The notes beneath the pieces were generated by a model. The model searched no databases, was not told the DNA's origin, and saw only the letters and a list, made by a program, of their open reading frames with translations. Below are positions 15,203 through 24,495 of a DNA stretch of 40,495 nucleotides, piece by piece. The stretch lies in contig JAEUSG010000003.1 in NCBI GenBank assembly GCA_016788315.1, positions 1 through 40,495 on the forward strand, read 5' to 3'. This DNA comes from Fibrobacterota bacterium (GTDB taxonomy: Bacteria > Fibrobacterota > OXYB2-FULL-49-7 > JAEUSG01). A program made the translations under genes and the position numbers. Position 1 is the stretch's first letter. Every line of letters starts with the position of its first letter.

Positions 15203-15558
15203 ATGTTGTTGTATTAGGAGCAAGTGACAAGACAGACCGTTACAGTTATAAGGCAGTTAAAATGTTGGCAGACAAGGGACACAAGCCGCTTCCCATACAC
15301 CCTGTCCTGAAGAATATTGAAGGATTACCAGTGTATGCACGCATTCAAGAAATAACCGAACCCATCCATACAATAACGATTTATGTTTCAGCAGAAAACT
15401 CAATCAAAATGAGTTCTGATTTATTGGTCAGTGGAGCCACACGAGTTATCTTTAATCCTGGATCGGAAAACCCGGTATTGGCCGCTCAACTACAAAAAAA
15501 GGGCATAGAGGTTCTTGAAGCATGTACACTTGTCATGCTTTCAACAGGACAATTTTAA
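15199..15558 (+). CDS. CoA-binding domain protein
   Basis: The protein has 119 residues. MNVVVLGASDKTDRYSYKAVKMLADKGH is the Rossmann GxS start of the CoA-binding family (YccU-like), and PVYARIQEITEPIHTITIYV and FNPGSEN are the further conserved parts. It overlaps the upstream ATPase by 4 bp. With a CoA-disulfide reductase in the facing operon, a CoA-thiol or persulfide theme is possible but unproven. Confidence 0.75.
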   Translation: MNVVVLGASDKTDRYSYKAVKMLADKGHKPLPIHPVLKNIEGLPVYARIQEITEPIHTITIYVSAENSIKMSSDLLVSGATRVIFNPGSENPVLAAQLQKKGIEVLEACTLVMLSTGQF

Positions 15559-15601
15559 TTATCTATTAGCACTAGAAATGTTGAAGACAAAGGAAGACAC
15601 A

Positions 15602-15964
15602 ATGACACAAACAATGCAAGACAAGAAAAACTCCTTAACACTTATTCTTTCACAAGACCGTATGGGTCATGGGGATGATGTTCTGGGTTCCATTCTCATC
15701 AAGAAGTTCCTGAAGACCTTCGGAGATATCGCTCCGGTTCCTTCGTATGTGTTGCTATATAATTCAGGAGTGAAACTGGCAACTGAAGGTTCGGAAGTCC
15801 TTGGAGAGTTGAAAGTGCTGGAAAGCAAAGGGGCAACAGTTCTAAATTGCGGAACCTGTCTTGACCATTTTAATTCCAAAGACCAGTTGCGAGTTGGAAG
15901 TGTTTCGACCATGCATGAAATTGTTGGCATAATGGCTGGCACAGCGCGAACGGTACAAATTTGA
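15602..15964 (+). CDS. DsrE/YedF-like sulfurtransferase-type protein
   Basis: The protein has 120 residues from ATG 15602, preceded by AGGAAG. ILSQDRMGHGDDVLGSILIKKFLKTF and ATVLNCGTCLDHF (Cys pair) match the C-terminal DsrE-like domain of YedF/selenium-metabolism proteins, in which the Cys carries sulfur or selenium. The separate N-terminal TusA-like domain of full YedF is absent. A role in moving sulfur to the metal clusters is inferred from its neighbours. Confidence 0.7.
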   Translation: MTQTMQDKKNSLTLILSQDRMGHGDDVLGSILIKKFLKTFGDIAPVPSYVLLYNSGVKLATEGSEVLGELKVLESKGATVLNCGTCLDHFNSKDQLRVGSVSTMHEIVGIMAGTARTVQI

Positions 15965-15979
15965 AGGTGGAGAAAAGAT

Positions 15980-16162
15980 ATGGCAATAACTGTTATTCAG
16001 GCTCGCTGTCCGCAGAACCACCACTGTCCTGCAATGGCGGTTTGTCCTAAAGATGCTCTTTCACAAGTTGGATACAGGGCCCCCGTTGTCGATACAGAGA
16101 AATGTATTGATTGCGGTAAGTGTGTTAAGGTTTGCCCAATGGGCGCATTAATCACTGCATAG
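15980..16162 (+). CDS. ferredoxin-like 4Fe-4S protein
   Basis: The protein has 60 residues, with AGGTGGAG upstream. CIDCGKCVKVCP is a complete 4Fe-4S motif. The N-terminal half has CPQNHHCPAMAVCP, an altered first site with three Cys. It is the last gene of the plus operon. Its stop is 8 bp from the convergent ABC ATPase stop. Confidence 0.8.
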   Translation: MAITVIQARCPQNHHCPAMAVCPKDALSQVGYRAPVVDTEKCIDCGKCVKVCPMGALITA

Positions 16163-16169
16163 CATCTGA

Positions 16170-16841
16170 CTATCTCAAGTCTGAGAAGCATCCGTTTTCA
16201 AGCCGGAAAGCGGTTTTCCCTGTTGCAAAGAGCGAGGCATGGTGTGTTACCAGAATAACAATACGCCCTTTCCCGGCCTCTTCCTGTAGTGCTTCAGACA
16301 CTATCTCAAGGTTTTCCGGATCAAGATTGCCTGTTGGCTCATCAGCCAAAATAAGAGCAGGGTCTTTAATGAGCGCCCGTATAAGCGCCACGCGCTGTTG
16401 TTCACCTACACTTAATTCACCTGGTAAATGGTTTAACCGGTGGCTCATTCTAAACCGTTCGAGTAGTGAATGTAGCAGCTCAGTATTATCCCGCACATTT
16501 TCACCGATATGCAGTGGCAATGTGATGTTTTGGCGAACGGTCAGATAGGGCAGTAGATAGAATTTCTGAAAAATAAAACCGACATGACGATTTCTGAAGT
16601 GGCGCAGCTCTCTTCCTTTCATGGAATACAGGTCACGCCCATTGAACTTCACAGAACCGGATGACGGTTGCATCATGCCGCCAAGCATAAGAAGCAGAGT
16701 CGTTTTACCACTTCCGCTAGAACCATGAATTACCGTCATGGTTCCTTCATTAAAGCTGGCATTAAGTCCAGATACTGCGGCAATCGTCAGTTTGTCTTTA
16801 TAATAATTGCGGGTTAAATTCTCAATTGATAATGCGTTCAT
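16170..16841 (-). CDS. ABC transporter ATP-binding protein (LolD/MacB type)
   Basis: The protein has 223 residues. Walker A is GSSGSGKTT, the signature LSVGEQQR, and Walker B LILADEPTG, all in the LolD/FtsE/MacB order. Its start follows the permease stop directly, with GGAGG in the permease end as ribosome site. It is the last gene of the minus operon and forms an FtsX-type transporter with the preceding permease. No outer-membrane or periplasmic partner is evident in the operon. Confidence 0.9.
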   Translation of the reverse strand: MNALSIENLTRNYYKDKLTIAAVSGLNASFNEGTMTVIHGSSGSGKTTLLLMLGGMMQPSSGSVKFNGRDLYSMKGRELRHFRNRHVGFIFQKFYLLPYLTVRQNITLPLHIGENVRDNTELLHSLLERFRMSHRLNHLPGELSVGEQQRVALIRALIKDPALILADEPTGNLDPENLEIVSEALQEEAGKGRIVILVTHHASLFATGKTAFRLENGCFSDLR

Positions 16842-17987
16842 TTATTCCTCCATAAGAATGTCACTTGGGGCAGAGCGTAATAAACCAAGCAGTGGAACAC
16901 TTTCAGCCACCAGAGCGGTGACCAGGGTAACAGCCGCAATTAGCGGGAAGTCTGCCCACTGGAAAGAGACGGCAGCGGTTTCTGTAACCAGGAAGCCGGA
17001 GGTCCAATGAACGGCAAGGGCAGAACCCAGAAGAAACCCACTGAATGATGCAAGCAGCGACAGAATACCGATTTTAATCAGGTATAATGATAGAATGTAT
17101 CCATAACCCGCTCCCATGGAAGCAAGTATGCCGGTTTCCTTCCGCCGTTCCGCAATTTCCTGACTGCCGGAAATAACGATAATCATAAGTGTGACCACTA
17201 GAATAAGGCCAAGCAGATAATAAAGCGTTTTATCCGTTGTCTGCCTTGCTAATGCGCGACCCTGTATTAGGTTGCTTTTGGCCACCATCGTCATTTCAGG
17301 CACCAGTTGCTTAAGAAACAACCGTTCCCGTTCTATGGATTTATCGACATCATTGCTGTGTTGGCAGAGAAAAGCCAGGATATAGTGAATACGGCCTTGC
17401 TGTCCTGTCAGAGCCTGAACGGTTTTAAGAGGTAGATACACTCGATAATCATCCATGTCCCCCATTTCTTTTGCCACGGATTCGACCGTATAAGGTGTAC
17501 CTTTCAAAAGAAGCGTAGTTCCTTTGGAGCATCCAAGCTGTTGTGCAGCCATGCAACCAAGTCGTACCGTACCTTCCGGCACTGGCCGTATCATGTTGCC
17601 TTTTTCAGCGCTTTCGTCTGCTCGCTGAACCGGTTCAATGCCGGTAAGCAAATACGATTTGCCTTTAAGCTCAATACGCGATTGCAGGACACCGACAAAA
17701 TACCTGGAGGCCAGTTTACCATGTCCAGCAAGAAACGCCGTAACTTCCTCAGAAGCTGTCGTCTGTTTATCCGTGCACCAATACAAATCAAGCGGGTTCG
17801 TGGAATCAGGCAGAATAATAAGATTATGGCCAAGCCTTTTTACAATGAGCTGCATGGAACGGTTGGTGTAACGAGAGGTGTTGCTGATATACACATAAAG
17901 CGACACGGAAGCTGTCAGCGCAAGGAAGAGTAATATAGTGACAAACCTTTTGTGGATGGCTTGTCGTAATACAAGGCTTAGTCTCAT
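16842..17987 (-). CDS. FtsX/MacB-type ABC transporter permease
   Basis: The protein has 381 residues. It has an N-terminal membrane helix (about 15-33), a large extracytoplasmic domain (about 35-255), then three C-terminal helices (LYYLLGLILVVTLMIIVISG, ILSLYLIKIGILSLLASFSG, FPLIAAVTLVTALVAESVPL). This is the four-helix FtsX/LolC/MacB pattern. Its start overlaps the metallo-beta-lactamase gene by 4 bp. Such permeases are mechanotransmitters or lipid/peptide exporters. The substrate is unknown. Confidence 0.85.
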   Translation of the reverse strand: MRLSLVLRQAIHKRFVTILLFLALTASVSLYVYISNTSRYTNRSMQLIVKRLGHNLIILPDSTNPLDLYWCTDKQTTASEEVTAFLAGHGKLASRYFVGVLQSRIELKGKSYLLTGIEPVQRADESAEKGNMIRPVPEGTVRLGCMAAQQLGCSKGTTLLLKGTPYTVESVAKEMGDMDDYRVYLPLKTVQALTGQQGRIHYILAFLCQHSNDVDKSIERERLFLKQLVPEMTMVAKSNLIQGRALARQTTDKTLYYLLGLILVVTLMIIVISGSQEIAERRKETGILASMGAGYGYILSLYLIKIGILSLLASFSGFLLGSALAVHWTSGFLVTETAAVSFQWADFPLIAAVTLVTALVAESVPLLGLLRSAPSDILMEE

Positions 17988-18715
17988 AGAGCTCCTTTGA
18001 TAAATATCTTAATGCTGCTTCCAGCCTTAACAAACCGGCTTTTATGGATATAGGAATCATCGATAATTTTAAAAGCCTTTGCCCCCGTACAATGGCACGG
18101 CATCATTTTATCTACTCCGCAATCTTGCAATGTTGTGACTGTTTTCCGGATATCTGCTGCGTCCATATCCTTTAAATGAAGGCCTCCCAAAAGAACAGCA
18201 ATTCGTTCCTTTGGGAACCGCTTTTCTACCGTTGTCAAAATATCAACTGCACCAATGTGCGCACACCCTGTAATAATTACGAGACCCTTTGTAGAAGAAA
18301 GCACTAAGGCTCGTTCGGGCATTGGTTTTCCCTTATATAGCCCTCGCATTTCAGGAGTCATAAATACGCCTGGTTGCAGTTTTCGCCAGCCTTTTACGGC
18401 AACGGGGATACCACCATTCTTGCGGACTTTATTTGCCAGAAGTTTCCCGCTACCAGGACACAGATAGACACTAATACCCGGATGGTTTTCTAGCAAACCC
18501 CACAAACCATCGGTATGGTCCCAATGGTTGTGAGATAGAATAACTTGTCGTATTTTACTTAAATCAACTTTTAGTTTTGCCGCATTGTATGCAAGTATTT
18601 TAAAGTCCGCACCTGTATCAAACAAAATCTCATCATTGATAAGGCAAGAAAACCCCCAGGCTGCTTTAAACCTGGGACTAATGCGACGGTTATCGTACAA
18701 TATTTGCATGCGCAC
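17984..18715 (-). CDS. metallo-beta-lactamase fold hydrolase
   Basis: The protein has 243 residues from GTG 18715, or 241 from ATG 18709; no clear ribosome site separates them. ILSHNHWDHTDGLWG is the HxHxDH metal site, preceded by LFDTGAD. GCAHIGAVDIL and GGLHLKD supply the further His ligands. It resembles the COG1237 group (dihydropterin-methylaminobenzene phosphate synthase-like). These genes often sit with NifX/MinD-ferredoxin clusters in anaerobes. Confidence 0.8.
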   Translation of the reverse strand: MRMQILYDNRRISPRFKAAWGFSCLINDEILFDTGADFKILAYNAAKLKVDLSKIRQVILSHNHWDHTDGLWGLLENHPGISVYLCPGSGKLLANKVRKNGGIPVAVKGWRKLQPGVFMTPEMRGLYKGKPMPERALVLSSTKGLVIITGCAHIGAVDILTTVEKRFPKERIAVLLGGLHLKDMDAADIRKTVTTLQDCGVDKMMPCHCTGAKAFKIIDDSYIHKSRFVKAGSSIKIFIKGAL

Positions 18716-18730
18716 TATGGGGGTTTATTC

Positions 18731-19444
18731 TTATTTCTTTAAAATGGTGCTTAGAACCTTTTCTTTATCTAACTTCTTGGTACAGAAAAACCAATCATGA
18801 CAGGTCATATCTGTTTTGCCATCCATCCGCTCTTTAGCTACACCGCAGGAACCGGCTGTTGGCACAATAACATCGTCACCGGGCTGCCAGTCTGCTGGAG
18901 TAGCGATTGAGAACGCATCGGCGGTCTGTAACGCAACTACAACTCTGTAAAGTTCAGCGAAGTTTCTTCCCAGACTGAGAGGGTAGTAAATGATTGTCCG
19001 AATAACCCCTTTCGGATCAATTACGAAAACTGCGCGAACCGCTTTTGTAGAGCTTTCCCCAGGTTGGAGCATTCCATATTTCTTTGCCACATTCATTGTT
19101 ATGTCTTCTATAAGAGGAAATTTGACTTCTACATCTTTCATGCCCTTGTATTCTATCTTTTCCTTGATAGTGCGAAGCCATGCAATATGGCTGTAAAGGC
19201 CATCGATGGAAAGGCCAATCAATTTACAATTTGCTTTGTTGAACTGGCTTTCAAGTGTGGCAAAGGTCATGAATTCGGAAGTGCAAACGGGTGTAAAGTC
19301 AGCGGGATGGCTGAAAAGGATAACCCAGCTTCCTTTGTAATCCTCAGGAAAGTTGATTTCTCCTTGAGTGGTTACTGCCTTGAACACAGGCGCAGGGTCA
19401 CCAATACGAGGCATAACAGCGGCTTCAACAGTTTGATTTTCCAT
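18731..19444 (-). CDS. peroxiredoxin, AhpC/Prx6-like
   Basis: The protein has 237 residues. FSHPADFTPVCTSEF contains the peroxidatic Cys54 in the PxxxTxxC context. AVFVIDPKGVIRTIIYYPLSLGRNF is the conserved substrate-site segment. The extended C-terminus (GVAKERMDGKTDMTCHDWFFC) is typical of archaeal/anaerobe Prx6-type enzymes. It reduces peroxides and would protect oxygen-sensitive clusters made by this locus. Confidence 0.9.
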   Translation of the reverse strand: MENQTVEAAVMPRIGDPAPVFKAVTTQGEINFPEDYKGSWVILFSHPADFTPVCTSEFMTFATLESQFNKANCKLIGLSIDGLYSHIAWLRTIKEKIEYKGMKDVEVKFPLIEDITMNVAKKYGMLQPGESSTKAVRAVFVIDPKGVIRTIIYYPLSLGRNFAELYRVVVALQTADAFSIATPADWQPGDDVIVPTAGSCGVAKERMDGKTDMTCHDWFFCTKKLDKEKVLSTILKK

Positions 19445-19485
19445 GAAACGGACTCCTTTAAGTTTAATTAATTAAAATTGTGATC

Positions 19486-21177
19486 TTACTTTTCTCGAGC
19501 AAAAGGCCACGCCATAATTCCGCCTTCCATAACTCTTACATTCGTCCAGCCCAACGCCTTTAGAGCGCAAGCGGCTTCATAGCCTCGCAATGATATTTTG
19601 CACAAACAAATAATTTGCGCATTCTTGTCCGTGGGAAGTTCACCAAGCCTTTTCCGTAGTGCTCCAAGAGGAATCAATTTCTCCCCAATGCCGAGGCGCA
19701 TTGTCTCATATTCATCAGGGCCACGAGCATCCAGAATGAACAATGGCTCTTTTGCGGTAATCTTCTGTTGTACTTCACTAGCAGAGATACCTCTCATAAA
19801 TCCACGCAATTTGTTTTGCATGATGTGAGCGGTTGCAATGGAATGGTCAATGGCCAAAGAAAATGGTGGAGCGTATGGCAAATCCGCATTTGTCATATCA
19901 TCCACTGTGAGTTTGCCTTTTAAGGCCATTGCCCAAATAGCAATCTGTTTGCTGACATCACCAGGGCCAACACATTGTGCACCCAATATTTTACCGTCTG
20001 CTTTATTAACTACCAGTTTGGTCACCAGAAGCTTGCCATTCATAAAACCTGGTTTATCAGGGCTTGCGTTAATAACGGTTTCCACATTAAAACCTGCAAT
20101 TTTAGCGGCCTTTTCAGACAGTCCGGTTGAGCCTGCTGAAAAATCAAAAACCTTACAGATACCGGTCTGAAATGTTCCCGGGAAAGAGGCCTTATTATCG
20201 AGAATAGCATTCTCTCCGGCAACTCTGCCTTGAAGATTCGCAAGGTCGCCGTATGGAGCAAAGACTTTTGTACCTGTAACTAAATTAACGGTTTCAATAC
20301 AATCACCAACCGCATATATATCAGGGTCGGAAGTTTGCATATGAGAGTCCACCGCGATGCCGCCAGCGACACCTACAACGAGTCCGGCTTCACGAGCCAG
20401 GTTGATATTAGGAGTCACACCAATGGCCACAACCGCCAGTTCACAGGGGATTTCTTCGCCACTTTTCAATTTGATGCCGGTCAGTTCGCCGTTTGTACCT
20501 ATAAATTCAATCAGACCATTATCTGTGATGACTCTGGCTTTCTTACTTTTAACATGATTCTCAACCAGCTTTGCCATTTCAATGTCCAGAAACATCAAGA
20601 GCTGCGGCAATAATTCAATAACTGTAATTTCAATGCCTGCCAATTGCAGTGCTTCGCAGGTTTCTATTCCTATAAGGCCGCCTCCAATAACTACTGCTCT
20701 CTTTACCTTTTTATCATCCCTGATTTTGCGCAGAAAGTCAGCATCTTGCATGGTTTGAAGGGAGGTGATGCCCTTCAGGTTTGCGCCGGGAACCGCAGGG
20801 AGTCTTGGCGTTGAGCCTGTTGCCACTATGAGTTTATCGTAGGTTATAGATTCCCTTTCACGAGTGCTTAAATTCACACATATAACGGATTTGGTCGCTC
20901 TGTCTATAGCTGTAACCTCTGTATTGACTTTTGCAATAATGCCTTTTGCATTAAAGAAGAACTTCGGATCACGGACAACCCCTGCAGGGCTGCAAAGTAG
21001 TTGATTCCGGTCGTCAAAGAAACCGCCAACATAGTACGGGTAGCCACAAGAGGCCATGGAAAGGTCGGTAGATTTCTGAATGATGGTAATTTCTGCGTTC
21101 TCATCGAGACGACGCGCTCGGGATGCTGCTTTGGGGCCTGCGGCAGACCCGCCAATAACAACAATTTTCTTATTCAT
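19486..21177 (-). CDS. CoA-disulfide reductase-like FAD oxidoreductase fused to rhodanese
   Basis: The protein has 563 residues. An FAD site GGSAAGPKAASRARR begins the protein. The redox Cys44 sits in MASCGYPYYVGG, the signature of CoA-disulfide/CoA-persulfide reductases. A second nucleotide site (AVVIGGGLIGIETCEAL) and the FAD site IYAVGDCIE follow. Residues about 455-563 are a rhodanese domain with active Cys near 526 (CKISLRG). Such fusions reduce polysulfides or CoA persulfides. It overlaps the DUF1847 gene by 4 bp. Confidence 0.9.
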   Translation of the reverse strand: MNKKIVVIGGSAAGPKAASRARRLDENAEITIIQKSTDLSMASCGYPYYVGGFFDDRNQLLCSPAGVVRDPKFFFNAKGIIAKVNTEVTAIDRATKSVICVNLSTRERESITYDKLIVATGSTPRLPAVPGANLKGITSLQTMQDADFLRKIRDDKKVKRAVVIGGGLIGIETCEALQLAGIEITVIELLPQLLMFLDIEMAKLVENHVKSKKARVITDNGLIEFIGTNGELTGIKLKSGEEIPCELAVVAIGVTPNINLAREAGLVVGVAGGIAVDSHMQTSDPDIYAVGDCIETVNLVTGTKVFAPYGDLANLQGRVAGENAILDNKASFPGTFQTGICKVFDFSAGSTGLSEKAAKIAGFNVETVINASPDKPGFMNGKLLVTKLVVNKADGKILGAQCVGPGDVSKQIAIWAMALKGKLTVDDMTNADLPYAPPFSLAIDHSIATAHIMQNKLRGFMRGISASEVQQKITAKEPLFILDARGPDEYETMRLGIGEKLIPLGALRKRLGELPTDKNAQIICLCKISLRGYEAACALKALGWTNVRVMEGGIMAWPFAREK

Positions 21178-21659
21178 TTAGTGTCCTTTTCATCAGTAGA
21201 TTCAAACCATTGATGAGTTTTATGTTTTAGAGCCAGGTCTTTAACTATCAGCGTGGTAACAGGAGCTCGTGATTTCTGATTAAACAGGATATCGTGACCA
21301 AGACAAAGCCCTAAAACAATGTTAAGTTCTGTTTCATGAGAAGCGAGTGTTTTCGCTTGTCCTGCTGGGTTGCAGCACGCTCCAGTCTTATTCGTTTTAA
21401 GGAGGGCATTCTTTGGTATTTGCCCGCATTTGCAGTTGACATCAAACACCTCGAAGTCAGCAGACAGAAATGATTTTAATTTATCCGCTTCCTTCTGGAG
21501 GCCGATGCAATTAGCAATACCGATGCGCTTAATACCGGCTTTCAGTGCGTAATTTCTTATTTCCTCTACCCGGTTCTTTCCTGGCAGACGGCTCTCTTCT
21601 GCAAGACTCATGATCTCAAGATCATTGCCGTCATATAATGAATCAATATCATTTTGCAT
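21174..21659 (-). CDS. DUF1847 family metal-binding-like protein
   Basis: The protein has 161 residues. RVEEIRNYALKAGIKRIGIANCIGLQKEA, then CKCGQIPK, then ACCNPAGQAKTL and GLCLGHDILFNQKSRAPVTTLIVKDL match DUF1847. Usual members begin with an extra Cys-rich zinc-like segment, which is missing here. The Cys pairs suggest metal binding. It lies between the chemoreceptor and the CoA-disulfide reductase genes in the same operon. Confidence 0.75.
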   Translation of the reverse strand: MQNDIDSLYDGNDLEIMSLAEESRLPGKNRVEEIRNYALKAGIKRIGIANCIGLQKEADKLKSFLSADFEVFDVNCKCGQIPKNALLKTNKTGACCNPAGQAKTLASHETELNIVLGLCLGHDILFNQKSRAPVTTLIVKDLALKHKTHQWFESTDEKDTK

Positions 21660-21667
21660 ATTCGTTC

Positions 21668-23662
21668 CTAAAATTTAAATTGATTCGTGGTATCTTTTAG
21701 GGTATTCGCAAGATTAGAAAGCACTCTTGCGCTCTCGGTGATTGTCGAAAGTTCACCAGCAGTACCTGAAACAGAAGAATTAACTTCTCGAATATTAGAA
21801 GAGATAATTGTGAGCCCTTTTGCAGATGCGATAACATTTTTAGCGATATTTGAAACGGATTGATTTGCTCTGTGAATGTTTTTCGATAACTCATTTACAG
21901 TCGAGCTTTGCTCTTCAACTGCACTGACAATTGTTGAGGAAATCATATTGATTTCTTCAATAAGCATGGTGATGTTGCTAATAGCTGAAGCCGCATCTTT
22001 AACACTTTTCTGCACATGATCAATGTTTGTCTGAATCTCAACGGTTGCCTCTGCTGTTTGGTTAGCTAGGCTCTTTACTTCTCCAGCAACCACTGCAAAT
22101 CCCTTTCCTGCTGCACCGGCGCTAGCCGCTTCAATTGTTGCATTCAGGGCAAGAAGGTTGGTCTGAAATGCAATCTTTCGTATAACTTCCATGACTCTGC
22201 CTATTTGCAAGGCTGCGGTATTCAGACTATCCATAATTGTTTTGGTTTGTTCGGCTGCTGTTTGTGCCTCCACGCTCTTTTTAGATTCAACCTGACAGTT
22301 TTTAGCTACTTCGTTAATGGAGGCACTCATCTCCTCTATAGCAACGGATACAGAATGAACTTCGGTAGCTGTCTCCTCTGCTGCCTTAGAAATACTTTGC
22401 ATGGAAGCTGTGGCGTGTTCAGTAATGATTGTAACTTCACTCGTCTTTCTGGCAGAACTATCTGCCATTATTGAGATTTTATCTGTTGTCCTAATCAGTG
22501 TTGATGAGTTTTCAGAAAGAGAAAAAGCACCGTCTTTTATTCCAGAGATTATCTTTCGTAAATGAATAATCATATCATCAATGCTTTTCTGAAGAACCCC
22601 GATTTCGTCTCTCCGAATAATATCACGCAAATGGTTTTGTTGTGTAAGATTACCTTTTGAAACTTGCGTGGAAAGGATGGCCGCATTTGCCAGTGGTGTC
22701 GTTAGCAAAATCTTGAATATCGGTATGGAAACAATCAGAATGATAAGGAAAATGGCCAGACCTATGATGATTCCGTAAGCCAGAAATCTATTGGTCAATA
22801 GGCGAATTATTGAAATATCTTTGCCAATAAACAGCATCCCTTGTGTTTTATTCTCAACATTTCTTATGGGTAGATAACCGGCAAAATAGGCGTTTCCCTG
22901 TATCATTGTTTCACCAAAGAATGGTTGTTCTCTGACAAGAACTTGTTCCTTTATATGAGCATCTGTCAATTTTGAACCAATAATTCTATCAGAATCCTTC
23001 TTTATGGTTGTTGCAATTCGTTCGTCTTTAAAAAAAACAGTAAAGTCACAATTGTAGGTTCGCTGAAGGCGGTCAACAAAACTATTGTTTGATAAAACAT
23101 AGCCAAGTGAAACGGCACCGATAATTTTCCCGTCTGCATCGCGAAGAGGAGTTCCTGCTCTTATGGAGAACTTAACGACTTTACCTTCCTCAATACCCAC
23201 CGACCTCTGACCAGAGAGTGCCAGCTGAATGTTCTTTTGGTTGTTAATCAAATCACCGGACTTTTCTGGATCATGTGCTCTTACAAAAACACGGCCATCC
23301 GTATCAGTAATAACCATATAGTCTAGACCAAAGGATTTCAAAGCGTTTTGCCCTATATGAACTGCTGCGTTATGGTCCCTGTTCTTAAAGGCATTAGCCA
23401 GTCGGGCAGAAGATTCAAACCAGGCCGTTGCTTCAAATGCCTGCTGCTCTATTTCTTTCAGTTGAATTTGAACAGTTGTAGCAGTTTGACTCAACTCCTT
23501 CTGATAATACCTGATCAGAATATTTTCAATAATGCTATTTGAAAAAACCAGCATAGAAACAATAACAAGGAATGCAAAGACGGTAAATAGAAGAGGGAGT
23601 TTTCTCGATAGTGGCGTGTCTAAAAACCATCGTTTTATATTACCAACTACTTTATTAATCAT
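21668..23662 (-). CDS. methyl-accepting chemotaxis protein with Cache-type sensor
   Basis: The protein has 664 residues from ATG 23662, with AAGGGGG 6-7 nt upstream. TM1 is at about 15-40, and an extracytoplasmic Cache-like domain spans about 45-280 ([34 protein letters not shown]). TM2 is near 290-312, followed by HAMP. The cytoplasmic domain ends with the signalling hairpin ([20 protein letters not shown]). A chemoreceptor embedded in an ORP-like operon suggests movement toward or from a compound processed here. No cheA/cheW is in the window, so it must use host partners. Confidence 0.9.
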   Translation of the reverse strand: MINKVVGNIKRWFLDTPLSRKLPLLFTVFAFLVIVSMLVFSNSIIENILIRYYQKELSQTATTVQIQLKEIEQQAFEATAWFESSARLANAFKNRDHNAAVHIGQNALKSFGLDYMVITDTDGRVFVRAHDPEKSGDLINNQKNIQLALSGQRSVGIEEGKVVKFSIRAGTPLRDADGKIIGAVSLGYVLSNNSFVDRLQRTYNCDFTVFFKDERIATTIKKDSDRIIGSKLTDAHIKEQVLVREQPFFGETMIQGNAYFAGYLPIRNVENKTQGMLFIGKDISIIRLLTNRFLAYGIIIGLAIFLIILIVSIPIFKILLTTPLANAAILSTQVSKGNLTQQNHLRDIIRRDEIGVLQKSIDDMIIHLRKIISGIKDGAFSLSENSSTLIRTTDKISIMADSSARKTSEVTIITEHATASMQSISKAAEETATEVHSVSVAIEEMSASINEVAKNCQVESKKSVEAQTAAEQTKTIMDSLNTAALQIGRVMEVIRKIAFQTNLLALNATIEAASAGAAGKGFAVVAGEVKSLANQTAEATVEIQTNIDHVQKSVKDAASAISNITMLIEEINMISSTIVSAVEEQSSTVNELSKNIHRANQSVSNIAKNVIASAKGLTIISSNIREVNSSVSGTAGELSTITESARVLSNLANTLKDTTNQFKF

Positions 23663-23683
23663 AATAAGCCCCCTTTTCAAAGT

Positions 23684-24475
23684 TCACAACATTGTTGCCA
23701 TTGCTCTGAATACACCAGAGGCAACGCTATCTGGCGCAGCCTCAACAATAGGTCTTCCGTTGTCAGCGAAGGGAACTATAGAAGGTTCAATAGGAATGCG
23801 GCCAAGAAAGCTTTCGCCTGTTTCATCGGCCATTTCTTTGCCGCCATGAATGCCAAAGATATCTGTCTGTGTCTTACAGTGCGGGCAAACAAAGCCGCTC
23901 ATATTCTCTATGATGCCAAAAATAGGAAGCGACAGTTTCTTGCAAAAGTCGATGGATTTCCTTACATCCGCCGTTGCCACCGCTTGGGGTGTTGTGACTA
24001 TGATGGCAGCATCCGGCTTGGCAGTCTGTGCCACCGAAAGCGGTTCATCGCCGGTTCCAGGAGGACAATCAATTATAAGATAGTCAAGCTCGCCCCAGGT
24101 TGTGTGGCCAATAAATTGAGCAATAACAGAATGTTTAAGCGGCCCTCTCCATATAACGGAATCATCCAGATTGTGAAGGAAGAACTGGCTGGACAATATC
24201 TTTAAAAGACCATTCTGCGTTTCTGCCGGAACAAAAGAGGTTTCATTGCCGTCACTGATATAATTGACTGTTCCGGTCATAGTGGGTATAGAAGGCCCGT
24301 GAAGGTCACAATCCAAGAGCCCAACACGCTTTCCAAGGGCCGTGAGTGCATAGGCCAGGTTCACAGCCACTGTACTCTTACCCACGCCGCCTTTACCCGA
24401 CAGAACGATATACTTTTTTCCAATATGGCTCAGTGTTTCTTCAAGCCGTTTTACATCTGCACCTGCATGACTCAT
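23684..24475 (-). CDS. Mrp/NBP35-type Fe-S cluster carrier ATPase
   Basis: The protein has 263 residues. Walker A is SGKGGVGKST, followed by LLDCDLHGPSIPTM. IIDCPPGTGDEPL and the CPHC pair in GFVCPHCKTQTDIFG form the bridging cluster-binding site of ApbC/Mrp proteins. It delivers 4Fe-4S clusters. It sits in the minus operon between a propeller-like protein and the chemoreceptor, and gives the locus a third MinD-like ATPase. Confidence 0.9.
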   Translation of the reverse strand: MSHAGADVKRLEETLSHIGKKYIVLSGKGGVGKSTVAVNLAYALTALGKRVGLLDCDLHGPSIPTMTGTVNYISDGNETSFVPAETQNGLLKILSSQFFLHNLDDSVIWRGPLKHSVIAQFIGHTTWGELDYLIIDCPPGTGDEPLSVAQTAKPDAAIIVTTPQAVATADVRKSIDFCKKLSLPIFGIIENMSGFVCPHCKTQTDIFGIHGGKEMADETGESFLGRIPIEPSIVPFADNGRPIVEAAPDSVASGVFRAMATML

Positions 24476-24495
24476 AATTGGTGGCCTTTCTTAAG